A stretch of 64,000 nucleotides of DNA from Glycine soja (GCF_004193775.1 NC_041010.1:43513562-43577561); one strand, 5' to 3'; counted from the first letter of the stretch, positions 25,829-38,536 are shown. Numbers and translations are program-made. Notes: generated by a model not told the origin, from the letters alone.

Positions 25829-28800
25829 TAACGCTCAGATCAATAATTGAGGTTTAAGCCTTGTGCTGGGGGGTTTATGTACACCACTGTCTTCTACACT
25901 GTATCTCTGTGGCTCCCACTGGATTTTGCTTTTTCAACAACACAGTCAACATCACACGTTTTTTCCGCATTTCCAAAATCCATCACACTAACTATTTCAT
26001 TTCATTTTTACACACACAACTTCAGATTCTTAGTAATTTCAACCTGCCTCAAAATTCAACAAGTTTTCTTACATAAACATATTATACTTTCTCATCAACT
26101 CAATCTATTCTTTTATTTTAACCCCTGCATTTAAAGTATTTCACTCTTTAATCAGATCTTAAGATATCATATAAACTTCAATTCTTTCGTTATCAAACTA
26201 ATTCTTGATTTAAAATTTAATCATATTCAAAATTCACCTTCTCATATGAAGATTAAATCTAAATTTTTTCTTATAAATTTAACATGGGTCATCCATTGAG
26301 TTATATTTATTATATTCTCGGATCATCAATATTATCTTTTTGTTTTATTTTTTTATTTTGATTCAGTTAAACTCTTTAAGATATTACTAATAAATAATTT
26401 AATTTATTAAAATATAATAAATAAAATTAAATTAGATCAAAATTACAATTTTTTTAAAAAAATAGGAGATCAAATATTTTTATTTTAAATAGAGGCATCA
26501 GAAATTAAGAATTTGACAATCTGATAAAATTATATTAAAACCTATTAATAAATGAAAAATCTTAAAATAAGTAATTTTAAATTGAAGTTAAATTAGAAGG
26601 AAAAAGTAATTTCCTGTATGGCATCAAGTTGCGTGTCCTAATTGATCACTTAATTAGGCTAGGTTGAGGCTAGTGCCCAACAAACTGTGAAGTATGTACG
26701 CTCACTTATCAGCTAGACTGAATAGGTTTTGTTTCTTTATAGGTATCGCTTACTTGTCGTTTAATTGTAATTTGCAACAGAAGGTGGTGCTACATACCAT
26801 CCTTTATTTGTCAATTAGCTAAAATTCTATTATTTCAAGTTGGTTAGGTTACACTAACTGACACATTGCAATTAGTGTTAATTTTGTCAAGTAACTTTCC
26901 AGTTCGTTCTTGGCAACTTCTTAACAGCATCTCTAACAACTTACTGCCACATTTGTGCCTTTCACTGATGTAATTGTTAAATTGGTTAGGTTTTTAATAG
27001 AGACAGATAAATATTTTATTCACCATTCCAAGTTATTTGGTAATGAACCGAGAGTATAGATTGTTTAAAATGCACTATACAATTAACATATTATCCACGC
27101 AATGCTCAATATAATAACAAGCTTTTGATTTTCAAATTGGACATATACTAATAATAATAATAGATTTAATGTAAATAAATACTAATTAATAATAAAATTT
27201 AGCGTTTAAAAACGATTGATTTAATTTGTTTTATTACCCCGTTAGATGCATCGTTTTAAATTATTAATTCATTCTTTAGGAGGATCGAAAAACTTTAAGT
27301 GTAAAAAATGTTCAATCAAATATTACTTTTCTAGCTGGTCCAAACAATCAAAACCTATAGACAGTAACATATCCATAATTTTTTCTTAGAGGGGACAAAA
27401 AATAGTTTATAATATTATCACTTAAAAAAATATCACCAACTATTATAAAATACATAATATCATGAAAAAAAAATTCAAAATACTTATGCTTTTACAAATT
27501 ATAAATATCTTTTATATATTTTTATATTTTAAAAATGTTCTATAATTTTTTTATTGTCAATATTTAAAAAATTAAAAGGATAAAAAAGTATGATTAATAT
27601 CAATTTATTCTTTCTTTTTTATTTCTTATATTTTCTTACATTCACTTTAAAACAATTCATCTTATGGGGGTAATATCTATTTTTTAATGGGGGCAATTTT
27701 TTTTATTATGCAAGTGAAGATCAATCAAAAAAAATCTTGCCCCCACATCCTATAACCTAACCTGGATATGTGAGTGTTTGTGGGGATGTTTTGGTATACT
27801 ATTGGAAAGCCTAAAGTCCTAATTACAGTGATACTAAATAAAAAAAATTATTAAAATTTGACACCTAAAAAGATAGTAATAAAAAGATAAAAATTGACTT
27901 ATTAAATTATAAATTGGTAAAACTAATTATTGAAATAAATAAAAAATGTAAAATGATCGAAAAATAATCAAATTATGATTTATTTTAAAAATAATAAGAA
28001 GAAAATTTGATAAATATATTAAGGATATAAATAAAAGAAATTATAAAAAAATTAGAAATTAAAAATTAGTAACTATCATTATAAAAAATGCTAACGTTTA
28101 AAAAAAAACAAAAAAATTTACTGAAAAGTTACTAAAAAAATATTTATTTATCAAATAATTAAATAAATTTTTTAATTAATAAAAAAAAATTATCTTACCG
28201 AAGATACTCCAATTTCATGGTAAACATTGTACCAAAATGAAGGGAGGTAATCCAAATCTTCTACCCCATGAGTCATCTCATCTGTACATCAGCATGACAT
28301 AATTCTATAAAATGCAACAAATTGAAATGAAAATCCACATATTTTTGCCCCCATCTTTCTCACGTTGTGTTGCATAAGAGAAGAGAGTAAATTAGGGGTA
28401 GAAAGGACATGGTGAGCAATGTACTATTCGTCATCATAAACGCGTTAAGCCAGCTGGGTGTGAATAAATAAAAACAAGGCAACGTAAAAATGACAATGAA
28501 TTAATTTAGTGTGTGCAGGAAACACTGGTCTGGTCTGGTCTGGTCATACATGTTGACTCTCACGCGCATTAACATCGGAACTCGTGCCTACGTACTGTCC
28601 TTCTCTTCCCATCTTGTACCCCAAGCAACAGCTCTACTACAGCTACTATAATTTCCTGTCACCTCTCTTCGTGGGCCCCCCTCGTAACAACCAAATTATT
28701 ACAGGAGCTAACTATTCATACAACCAGGCGCTGAGAGATTCCTCACCAAAATTTAAATTTAAATATCAAATATATAAAACTGTGACTAATTAATTTTACA

Positions 28801-30470
28801 TATAATTTAATAAAAATTACTCGTTAAATTTTATAAATCAATATTTGAAAAATATAATTTATTATCAAATTAATCTTAAAATATTATAATTTTTTAATAA
28901 AATAATCTCATAAATTTAATGACAAAATCAATTTGTCATATTTTTAATATATTTGGTAATTAAAATTAAATTTTTCATCTTTTAAAAATTAATTTCTTAC
29001 CACCTCACACTTTCATGGATTAAAATAAATGTTTATCCTTATTTCAAGAGTTAAAAATTAAAATAGACGTTTGCTGACTTAAAATATTTACTTAAATAGT
29101 TATATTTGTGGTGCTCAATTTTATTTAGTGTATATTTAGATTGAAGTTTGTAAGATTATTTCAAGTTTTACTTTTATAAAATTAAGTTTTCAGACAAAAT
29201 ATTTATATACAAACATACTTTAAAAGTAATCAAACATATCCCAAAAATAAGTGTATTCTCCAAACCTAATTTGGAACTCTTCACCTGCATATCAAACATA
29301 GCCTAATACTCAATTTCTAATTAAAGCTTATTTTATAAAAATTTAAAATATATTTAAGTCTAAATAATATTATAATTCAATTGCAAATTGTATATTATTA
29401 GAGAAAATCTCACGCTCAGACTCATAAATACAACTCTAACATCCTCCCCAATTCTTATTTGATCATCAAGAGTTCCTCAATATATATCTACTTCGGTTAC
29501 TGATTAACATGTTTTGGCTTATATGACAGATGTTACTTGTGTAGTCTTTTGTTGTAGTTGTTGAGAATATGTTTGATATTTTTAGTTTTTTTTTTAAAAT
29601 AATAATTTAGTTTATCTTTTAAGAATTTTTTATTTGTTTTAAATTTTTAAGATATTGTTTAGAATTAAAAAATATTATATACCTCTAGAATATTATTTAG
29701 ATTTTAAGATATTATATATATTTGTTTTTTTAATATTAGAATATTATGATTATGTTTAACAAAATCAGTTAAAAAATTAGTTTATTAAAATATAAATGTT
29801 TGATAAAATTAGTTATTGCTGAAAAATAATAAATCATGATTTATTTAAAAATGGTAAGAAAAAAATTAATAAATATATTAAAGATAAAAAAAAGAAAATA
29901 TAAAAAGTTAGAAGTTAACGTTTTAAAAAAAATTACTTAAAATAACATTTCAAAAAATACTAAGTTATTGAAAAACAGTTAAAAAAGTTTATTTACTAAA
30001 TAATCAAGTGAATTTTTTCAGCTGATAAAAAAGTTAAAAATTAACAATATCTTGTCAAACATAACATTATTTCATCTTATATGTTTTTTTGTGTGTATGA
30101 ATATATATTTTGTAAAAGAATAAGATATATTGTGTAGAGGAACTGCATCAATATTTCATTCATCTTTATTACAATATTTTACGGACAAACTTGTAACCCT
30201 TATTTGCATCATGAGTTTTTAAGGAAATTGACGTAGAAAAAAATATTTGCCTTAGGGTGACTAGCGTTAGGGTGGTTTACGTTTCAAAATCCACAATATA
30301 CACTTTCGGCAACGCCAGGACTCAATTTTGTCTAATTAATAAAATTAAAGTAACTCAAAACCAAAATATTATTCCTCGATCGTCTAACTCCCAGCATAGT
30401 TGAGTAGGTAGTTCTGCTAAGCAACCTAGCCACACACCATTTTAACGGTCGGGGGTTGAGTATCGATCAA

Positions 30471-30511
<41 letters not shown>

Positions 30512-30912
30512 TCTTGTAACTGATGTGCTAATTTCAGATATATATTGTTAGAGTTGTGTTACATACATATCACAAAATGTTATTTCATACGTTTCCAATA
30601 TATTTCTTCACGTTCTATCAAAAAAGTTTAAAAGGTGATGAGTGCGCGCAATTCCCGTTGTTACTTTTTTCAAAAAGAAAATCGTTATCCAAAGATTATG
30701 ACGGGTAAGGTGCATGAAAATTGAGGAGAAGACACACCAAAACTCAGGTTGCCATAAAGAAATTGAAGTTACGATAACGAAGAGCAACCAAAAGCGTGAG
30801 CAAAGGCACACAAGCACATACTTGATGGAGTTAGCTTGGCCTTTTGTAGTAGCCGTTTCTGAATGGACAATGATCAATACTAGTTCAATCACCACAACTA
30901 CAAGACCTTCAT
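25829..30912. other. AT-rich intergenic region
   Basis: The first part (to about 26100) is the ERF promoter and leader, read on the minus strand. The rest is strongly A/T-rich with short scattered repeats. I find no gene. A perfect (AT)n tract lies at 30474-30510. The 70 bases before it carry sequence vaguely like a pol III promoter, which I did not accept as a tRNA. Confidence 0.55.
30474..30510. repeat. (AT)18 microsatellite
   Basis: An uninterrupted AT run of about 37 bases, roughly 470 bp upstream of the GDSL gene start codon. Confidence 0.95.
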
Positions 30913-30919
30913 TATATAT
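30913..30919 (+). promoter_or_regulatory. possible TATA box of the GDSL gene
   Basis: TATATAT lies 71 nt before the chosen start codon. It sits inside the in-frame open stretch that extends upstream of that ATG; if it is the real TATA box, the extension is not translated. Confidence 0.3.
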
Positions 30920-30983
30920 TGTGCACAATAAACTATCTATTTTCCAACTTCAATATTCACTGTTGTTGAGTATTCTAATTCTA

Positions 30984-32460
30984 ATGAGGAACAGGGGTGT
31001 GTGGGAAGATGCAAGCACAGCAACAGTGCTTGTACTTGTGCTATGTTCATCGTATGGAATTGCAGAAGTAAAGTCACAGTCACAGAAGGTATCTGGTTTG
31101 TTTGTTTTTGGAGATTCATTGGTTGAAGTAGGCAACAATAACTTCCTAAACACCATAGCAAGGGCAAATTACTTTCCTTACGGCATCGACTTCGGCAGGG
31201 GTTCCACTGGCCGATTTTCTAATGGCAAATCCCTCATTGACTTCATTGGTAAAATTAAGTCATCTAGTACACTCTTACAATCAATTAATTAACTACTATA
31301 TCTATATATATTGACCTTAATTACCTTGTTCCTCTAACTTCACATGCAGGAGACTTGCTGGGCATTCCTTCTCCTCCACCTTTTGCAGATCCCTCCACTG
31401 TTGGAACCAGAATACTTTATGGTGTCAATTATGCATCAGCTTCTGCCGGCATTCTGGATGAGTCAGGGAGACACTATGTACTGCATGCGTACCTTTTATT
31501 GTTTCTTTGATCTTGATCATATCAGTAGAATTTCTAGTTAATTATGAAATCTTTCATTTAGGGTGATCGGTATAGCCTGAGCCAGCAAGTCCTGAACTTT
31601 GAGAACACACTGAATCAGTATAGGACAATGATGAATGGAAGTGCATTGAATCAGTTCTTAGCCAAGTCTATAGCAGTTGTGGTAACTGGAAGCAATGACT
31701 ACATCAACAACTACCTCCTGCCTGGCTTATATGGCTCCAGTCGAAATTATACTGCCCAAGACTTTGGCAATCTACTTGTTAATAGCTATGTGCGACAAAT
31801 TTTGGTAAATTTAGTTAATATATATCTCTCTTTTTCTCTTAATTAATTCTTCGATCAGTCTGGGCTTAAACATGTATATATGTTGCAATGCAGGCACTAC
31901 ATAGCGTAGGATTAAGGAAGTTCTTCCTAGCAGGAATTGGGCCACTGGGTTGCATCCCTAGTCTTCGAGCCGCTGCTTTAGCCCCAACAGGAAGATGCGT
32001 GGACTTGGTTAATCAGATGGTTGGAACTTTTAATGAAGGGCTTAGATCAATGGTGGACCAACTCAACAGAAACCATCCTAATGCTATCTTTGTATACGGT
32101 AACACTTACCGTGTCTTTGGTGATATCCTAAATAACCCCGCGGCCTTCGGTAAGTAACATATATGTATATATATTTAGTAATTGCATAATGTTAATTATA
32201 ACGAGTTTGATATATGAAATGGTACGTTCGTAATGGCAGCGTTTAATGTTGTGGATAGAGCATGTTGTGGAATAGGAAGGAACCGAGGTCAACTAACATG
32301 CCTCCCATTACAATTTCCATGCACAAGCAGAAACCAGTATGTGTTTTGGGATGCCTTCCACCCAACAGAATCTGCAACTTATGTCTTCGCATGGAGAGTT
32401 GTTAATGGAGCGCCCGATGATAGTTATCCAATTAATATGCAACAAATGGCTACCATTTAA
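30984..32460 (+). CDS. GDSL esterase/lipase
   Basis: Five exons (30984-31248, 31350-31477, 31562-31804, 31894-32149, 32240-32460) join to 370 residues, the normal size for plant GDSL lipases. SGNH hydrolase signatures are present: block [15 protein letters not shown] with nucleophile Ser45, Gly in the NYASASAGI region (block II), block [12 protein letters not shown], and block V DAFHPTE with Asp335 and His338. The N terminus has a hydrophobic stretch ([16 protein letters not shown]) consistent with a secretion signal, although it is preceded by an unusually long polar start. Such enzymes hydrolyse esters, often in cuticle or cell-wall metabolism; the substrate here is unknown. The frame stays open upstream to 30714, so an earlier start cannot be excluded from sequence alone; the chosen ATG gives the family-like length. 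Confidence 0.92.
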
Positions 32461-33026
32461 TCCACTCTATCTTCCTGTATTCTCCTTTCATTTATAAACC
32501 AAAAAAGTGTACCAAAAGTGAAGCCAAATTCTACATCTATTGTTGGGTATAAAATAATTACTTTTGGGCTATTTCATATAATTATTCTACATCTTTGAAA
32601 TGTAATACCTTTTTTTGGGTGATAAGTGTAATACCTTTTGTCTACGCTTACCGTATAGCTTTCTAATCTGTCAAGCATTAACAAAACTCTTTAACATACA
32701 TTTAATTGGTAAGAAAGCTCAGGATGAGCTTACATAATTTTTTTTACCGACGACGTCATAAATCAATTAACATCTACATTTTTATTTTGCGTTGTTACTT
32801 GATAACATAACATAAAAAAATCTAAAAAAACTAAAACAAAAATAAAAATATTTAGAAGACTAAATTCAAAACATGTAGCAAAAAATTTACAATAACTCAT
32901 GAAATCTTTTGAACAAAACTCTTAGTAAATGTAAGCCTGAAAATATGAGGACCAAAGGTAATTGAAGCCTAAAAAGTATATATGTTTTGAATAAAGAAAA
33001 AAAAATTGAAATTGAGCAGCAGAAAG
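32461..33026. other. intergenic, 3' UTR of the GDSL gene
   Basis: Contains the GDSL 3' UTR and AT-rich sequence up to the inserted element. No coding signal was seen. Confidence 0.6.
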
Positions 33027-33035
33027 TAAGTAGTT
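33027..33035 (+). repeat. target-site duplication, left copy
   Basis: TAAGTAGTT immediately precedes the left terminal repeat. The identical 9-mer follows the right terminal repeat at 33443-33451. Confidence 0.85.
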
Positions 33036-33442
33036 GGGTGTTGTTAGGTGCACCCAATATTATTGCTGGTAAGGTGAAATGACGAAAATACCTTTGATTT
33101 GTAAGCCATTTAAGTTGATCCATAAAATCCTTTCAGATCAACTTGATTTATAAACCTTTTACGGATCAACTTGATCCGTAGAAGCCTTACAGATCAACTT
33201 GATCTGTAAGCCTTTTACAGAATAATACAGATCAAGTTGATTCGTAAGACTTCTATGGATCAAGTTGATCCGTATTGCTCCATAAAAGGCTTACGGATCT
33301 ACTTGATCCGTATCAACCTTACAGATCAACTTGATCCGTATGATTTACGGACCACCCTCACACACACACATCACAAATGCAAAAAAAGTACAGGGACAGT
33401 TTTGGTATTTAAAAAAAATGCTGGGTGCACCTAGCAACACCT
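33036..33442. mobile_element. Mutator-like non-autonomous element (MITE), 407 bp
   Basis: The left end reads GGGTGTTGTTAGGTGCACCC. The reverse complement of the right end reads AGGTGTTGCTAGGTGCACCC, so the 20-bp terminal inverted repeats differ at 2 positions. The repeats are bounded by a perfect 9-bp duplication of TAAGTAGTT, the length typical of the Mutator superfamily. There is no coding capacity. The interior is an array of near-palindromic 20-mers (33134-33340). The right subterminal part has a short CA run (33359-33370). The element lies in the promoter region of the ODB1-like gene, ending 117 nt before its start codon. Superfamily assignment rests on the duplication length and the terminal repeats only. 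Confidence 0.85.
33134..33340. repeat. array of near-palindromic 20-mers
   Basis: Seven units related to ACGGATCAACTTGATCCGTA occur at about 33134, 33161-33180, 33189-33208, 33227-33246, 33255-33274, 33293-33312 and 33321-33340, with half units at 33110 and 33347. Linkers are 8-18 bp and repeat AAGCCTT-like text. Only the centre (ACTT or AGTT) gives direction: the units at 33227 and 33255 are inverted relative to the others. The array can fold into several alternative hairpins. Confidence 0.9.
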
Positions 33443-33451
33443 TAAGTAGTT
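33443..33451 (+). repeat. target-site duplication, right copy
   Basis: TAAGTAGTT, identical to 33027-33035, directly follows the right terminal repeat of the element. Confidence 0.85.
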
Positions 33452-33490
33452 TGAGAAGGCGTCCAATCCACTTGATATTATATAGAATGA

Positions 33491-33515
33491 GGCCCAGATA
33501 GGAAGTGAAGCCCAT
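33491..33515 (+). promoter_or_regulatory. GGCCCA / AGCCCA (site II-like) elements
   Basis: GGCCCA at 33491 and AGCCCA at 33510 lie 45-70 nt before the ODB1-like start codon. Site II motifs (TGGGCC/T, read here on the minus strand) are common in promoters of plant housekeeping genes and of nuclear genes for mitochondrial proteins, which fits. Pattern match only. Confidence 0.35.
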
Positions 33516-33559
33516 TTAAAGGGTTGACAGTGGTGAGTGGGAGGCATTTTGATTTGAGA

Positions 33560-34658
33560 ATGGCATCAGCGTGTCTGAAATTGAGAAATTTGAGCAGAGG
33601 AGGAGGAGCATTTAGGTGTGGGCGTTATTCGAAGTTGATACATGCAGAGAGAGAGAGAGAAGAAGAAGAAGAGGAGGTGCCGAGTTCTAGAATCTCTAGG
33701 CCGCTCTCTGAAATACTGAAAGAGCTGAACAAGAAAGTACCGGACTCCCTCGTCAAAACCCGCCTCCAGAAAGATCAAGATGCCTCCCCCATCAGATTCA
33801 TTCCCTGGTTCGTTCTCTTCTATTCTCCCCATACATAACATACCCTTCCTTAATCATCTATCTATTTGCATTTTTTCCAGGCATGTTGTCAATCGCATTT
33901 TGAACTTACACGCTCCTGGTAATACTATAACCTAACCCTTTTCTTTTCTTATGCTTATTAATTAATAACTAATGCTATTATTCTAGAGTGGTCTGGTGAG
34001 GTTCGGAATATCACCTATTCCGCCGATGCCAAGTCTGTCTCCGTTGTCTACCGAGTTACCCTTTATGGGACTGATGCTGAGGTACGTGCAATTACAAAGC
34101 AGGGCATGATGTTGAATAATATGAAAACCACAAGAAAATCTTCCAAGTTGTTTATGTTTTTTATAAGACTTGTTTTGGAAATAATTTTCAAAACTTAATA
34201 GATTTTGGATCAGAATTTTATTATTGAATAGTATTGATTTGTTTTAGAAAAATAGCTTTTTGTAACTAAAATGTGAGATGAGAATCAAACAAACTCTTAG
34301 TGTTTTTGTGTGTCTAGCTAATCTGACTGCCTTGCTCACCTTAGTGTTTTAGCTCACAAAAAATTGGACTATAGTTCTTGATTGTCTCTGGGTAGCTGTA
34401 TTTGAACATATTGAGAAAATGTAGTTATGGTGATTGAGTTGGAAAATTAGCAGATTTTGTTAGTTCCTCTTCATTCTGTCTTATTGACCCGGTAAGTCCC
34501 ATTTATTTCTCTAGATATTTAGGGAATCAACTGGTACTGCTTCAGTAGACGACACAAGTTATGGAGATCCTGTACAGAAGGCAGAAGCAATGGCTTTTCG
34601 TAGAGCTTGTGCACGCTTTGGACTGGGGCTCCACCTTTATCATGAAGATGCATCATAA
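33560..34658 (+). CDS. ODB1: RAD52-like organellar DNA-binding protein (ODB1-type)
   Basis: Four exons (33560-33807, 33881-33918, 33987-34081, 34515-34658) give 174 residues. Exon 2 is only 38 nt. The first ~35 residues are Arg/Ser/Leu-rich with few acidic residues, as in a mitochondrial presequence. Next comes a low-complexity EREREEEEEEVP stretch coded by a (GA)n/(GAA)n tract. The conserved core follows: ISRPLSEILKELNKKVPDS, FIPWHVVNRILNLHAPEWSG, VVYRVTLYGTDAE and FRRACARFGLGLHLYHED. This is the short plant RAD52 homologue, which anneals single-stranded DNA in mitochondrial recombination repair. The LHLYHEDA end and the YGTDAEIFRESTGT segment fit RAD52-1/ODB1 better than RAD52-2, from memory. 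A frame open upstream to 33524 begins with a non-ATG codon, so 33560 is the start. A transposon sits just upstream. Confidence 0.9.
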
Positions 34659-35625
34659 TTAACCAGCAGTTCTGCTTCTCAGCTTCAATGTTTTGATGAT
34701 GGCCATCGTTTTCTTTTTTGCCTATAGTTATGATCATTTGTGATCATATTGCAACACTAGAAGGGAAATATTTTGTTGTAACCTGATGGAGACCTACTAA
34801 GCTTCAATCACTGTATGCAAGGTTTGCCATATTTTTTATCCTTTGAACTTCTCCAGTTATCTGCCATGCAATTGGGAGAATTTATGTTCTATTACACATC
34901 TGATGTAGAACAGTTAGAACAGTTTTATGCAACCTCGTTCATTGTGGTATGTAATGCTAACGGCTGTACTTATGACATAGGTTCTGGGAACAAAATATGT
35001 TCCGTGCGGGTGCTGATGTATTTTTAAAAACAAAATACTATTTTTAGTTAAACAGATGAGATCCTAAATCCTTTGGAAGTCTTTTTTTTAGACCATATTT
35101 ATGTGATACACTAATTTAATTACACGTTATTTAACAAACAATTCCTTATCTAAAACCTGACTTTTAAAAATTATTTACAAAACAAGTGTTTCGGGATCAA
35201 TAATGGAAACACCCATTATTTGAAAGTGCAAACAGAATCACCCTTTATATGAAGGGCAGGGCAGGTTGAAATCATCCAATTATGCAAATCTACCACCGAG
35301 GCCCCAGCTCATTATGATTTACGCTAGATACAAAGTGAGCTCATACGAATACAAAAAGAGTTCCAATTCGCGCCTAATATATATGCCAAACTTCTAATCT
35401 TATCAAAATCTTGTGCCGTGGGAAGTAAAACTCCTTAATTAAGAGTGCCACTCCAACCAAAATTGACCATGTCGATACAACATAAACCAAAAATGCATAA
35501 ATTCATTAAAAAAAATTCTTCCATATTACCAATATAGGGAGCATCGCATTACAAAAATGTTGGTTGAGAATAATTAAAAGCTAACTTCTAGGAACCACCT
35601 AATTTTAACCACAAACCATCAGGCA
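34659..35625. other. intergenic between convergent genes
   Basis: Contains the 3' UTR of the ODB1-like gene (to about 34850) and, from the other side, that of eIF3i. The open frame at 34815-35027 has no recognisable content. Confidence 0.6.
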
Positions 35626-37924
35626 CTAAATTTTGATGTTGAAATAATCTGGGTCGAAGTGGTGCAACCGTACATAACCATCTTCACCTCCACTTGAAAA
35701 ACTGCAAAAGAAAAAAAAATGGAAGACATGTAAGAAGTAAAAGAAACAGCCTGAAAGTTATTCAGAAACCTGTAAAACTAAAGTGCAGTATCAAATAAAC
35801 ACTACTAGACATTGAGACATAGTGACATACAATTTTTTTAAAAAAAAACAATGAAATGTATATATATCAAATGGAGATACATTTGCAACATAGGTTTGCA
35901 ATAATCACAATAAATGTGTCAATTTACTACATTGAATGAAACTCATTCTAAAACAGTTATTACATACAGAGAACAAATATATTGTTTAGCATAAATTTAA
36001 AAGTTCCATCTACTTTAAAGGGCAAATGAGATATTACTAGGCACCAAACAAGTGAATATTAATAATTTCATCAATTCATGATCAATGACAAAATCAGAAC
36101 CAGTTCATGTTATATCATTATGCATTCTTCCTACATCTCTAATGATATCTCAACACAAACTACTATATATCAACTATAAGGATCTTCATTCAAGGTTAAA
36201 TTTCATGTAAATATTGATCCGTATAACCAAATGTTGAAATTTATACATTATACGTTAACAATTATACCAAATCTGGGTTTTGATTGATCAATGTAGTGGA
36301 TCCCACCAAGTGGAACAGAGAGGTATCTATGTTTACACCATACAAATTGGACAATTATGCATAGTAAATGGTTTAACACAGGGCATGGTATTGAGATTTT
36401 AAACAGTTAAGTGAAAGAAACGGAGCAATATTCATCATACAAAGTAAAAGGTTTAACATAAGCATGGTTGTCAATTTCTCCAACGAACGGAAGGTTTCAT
36501 TGAATAAAAGTATGTCATGAAGCAAAACAAAAGGGAGGTGAAGAACAGAGAACATACCTTTTTCCATCAGGGTTAAAAGCCAATGCATTAATTGGTCCAA
36601 AGTGGCCTTTCACACCCCCAATTTCTTCTTGAAGAATCTAATGAAATAAAAAAGCGAAATAAGTAGACATTCAATACCATTACAGAACTCAACATATAGT
36701 ATAGGAAGGAAAAAAAAAACCTACCTTGTCAAAGAATTTGGCTTCGAATTTGCCAGCACGATGATCAGTAGTTGTAACAGCTGAGGCATCCTGACCACCT
36801 CCAATAACCACCTACACAAGGTATAGAATTCAGAAAATCACACAAGTCGCATATCACCCAAATAAAACATGGAAGGAAACTAAAGCATATAGAAGATGAT
36901 GAAATATTTTGTTAAGTGTTATGAATTAGAGAGCAATGGCAATGTGCAAGAACCGTGTTTGTGGTTTATGGGGAATAAATATCAGGTTTCCAGGATAAAG
37001 ACATCAACCAAAAAAAGCAGAAGGAAAATTGCTTGCAGTGATAGGAACATGACACAGCACAAGGATATAGCTGCGTAGATACATACATGATCAAGAAGAG
37101 GTGACATGGTAACTGCATTGACTGGGCGTTCTGTGACATAGGTCTTGATAAGAGTCAATGACCTAGTATCCCAAAGCTAGAGAAAAAACAGAACAAAAAA
37201 AGAAAAAGAGTGGTTAGGTGAAAATAGAAAGAAGGGATGAGAGATAAACATTAAAGAGGAAGAGAAAGAATAATACCCTGGCAGACTTATCAAGGGAACC
37301 AGTAAGGAAATGTGAACCATCGGCAGACTTGGCAAGCGAAGTTACAGTCTTTTTATGGCCAGATTCCTTGTCGGACTCTTTAAGCAGTTTTCCGGTCTCG
37401 GAATCCCAAATACGAATAACAGCATCTTCCCCGGCACTAATAATGGTACTGTTGAGGGGTCCCCAAATAGCTCTGTTTATCCTTCCCAGAGGACCCTTAA
37501 TGAGAAGCAGAGACTCCCCACTCTGCTCGGTTGGATCGTCAGCAATGCGTTTGACATGGATTGCAGAGGATAACTCCATGAAGGGGTCGGTGGTGATAAC
37601 GGCCAGCCTATCACCGACGGAGAAATCGACGGACCTGGCAGGGGAATCGAAATTGAAGGTGTACAATTGCAGACCGCTTTGCACGTCCCATAGCTTGGCG
37701 GTCTGATCGGCACTACCCGTGATCAGACGAACCGAATCTCTTGAGACGTCGCAGGTCCAAACGGCGCCGTTGTGGCCGCGATAAGTGCCCAAGCGTTCGC
37801 CATTGTCGGCAAACCAGACGGTTGGGTTGTGGTCCTTGGCGCAGGAGAAGAGGAGATCGCCGTCCCTGTTGTATTTCAGGAACGTCAATGGCCTCTCATG
37901 ACCTTTCATCAAAATTGGTCTCAT
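35626..37924 (-). CDS. TIF3I1: eukaryotic translation initiation factor 3 subunit i
   Basis: Five exons on the minus strand (37277-37924, 37087-37176, 36725-36811, 36558-36637, 35626-35701) sum to 981 nt, 326 residues, close to the known plant size. The protein starts [20 protein letters not shown] and is built of WD40 repeats forming a propeller. Readable blades end in VWF, TAKLWD, VIRIWD and LWDTRS, and the C-terminal part has FKAKFFDK-like and [13 protein letters not shown] segments before [13 protein letters not shown]. Subunit i binds eIF3b and g in the cytoplasmic 43S pre-initiation complex. No break was found. A TAGGGTT element (minus strand reads ACCCTAA) in the leader near 37984 is common in translation-machinery genes. 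Confidence 0.94.
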
Positions 37925-38536
37925 CTTTCAGAACACTCACTCACAAGGGGCTGCAGCAGCTACCGGTGCGAGTGTATCCTCAGTTAGGGTTCAACATTCG
38001 CTTATTAATATTTTAACCTATTATCTTACAAAATAAATATATCTAATAAATTTAACTATATGTATTCATCTTAATCATATTTATTAGTGGGCTTGAAAAG
38101 ATAAGTAATTAAGATATATTTTCCATTGAGATAAAAATAAGTGGACAATAATAAAAAATAACAACTAAAAAAAAAAGAAAATAAATATATTTTTCACACT
38201 TTTAAAATGTGAGTTACACTAGTTGTTCTACTCGTACAATGTACAAGACATTTAAGTTGTATAAATACAAATAAAAATTTTAAATTATAAATAATTTATT
38301 TCTTTAAATAATGTGATTTTACAAAAAAAAAATATTGATTATTATTTCATATTAGATTTTCTTCATATCTTTAAAGTTAATGTCTTTATTTTGCTGATAA
38401 TTTTTATTTTTTTATCTTTGATTTTCAAGTTAACCCTTTATCCATCCGCAGGATACATTGAACAGACATAACAAAAAAGTAAAACACATTCGTTTGGTTA
38501 TTGCTTCCTGTACCTTTTTTTCGGCTTATGGGATGA

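Noticed and set aside
25479..25831. Overlapping plus-strand frames opposite the ERF gene
   Set aside because: Shadows of the GC-rich AP2 coding sequence on the minus strand.
30385..30470. Text resembling pol III A and B boxes (TAGTTGAGTAGGTAG ... GGGGGTTGAGTATCGAT), possible tRNA or tRNA-derived SINE
   Set aside because: I could not fold a cloverleaf with acceptor and anticodon stems, and no 3' tail or flanking duplication was seen. At most it is a decayed tRNA-like fragment.
37329..37706. 125-codon open frame on the plus strand
   Set aside because: It is antisense to exon 1 of eIF3i, whose frame has clear WD40 content. The plus frame shows no domain.
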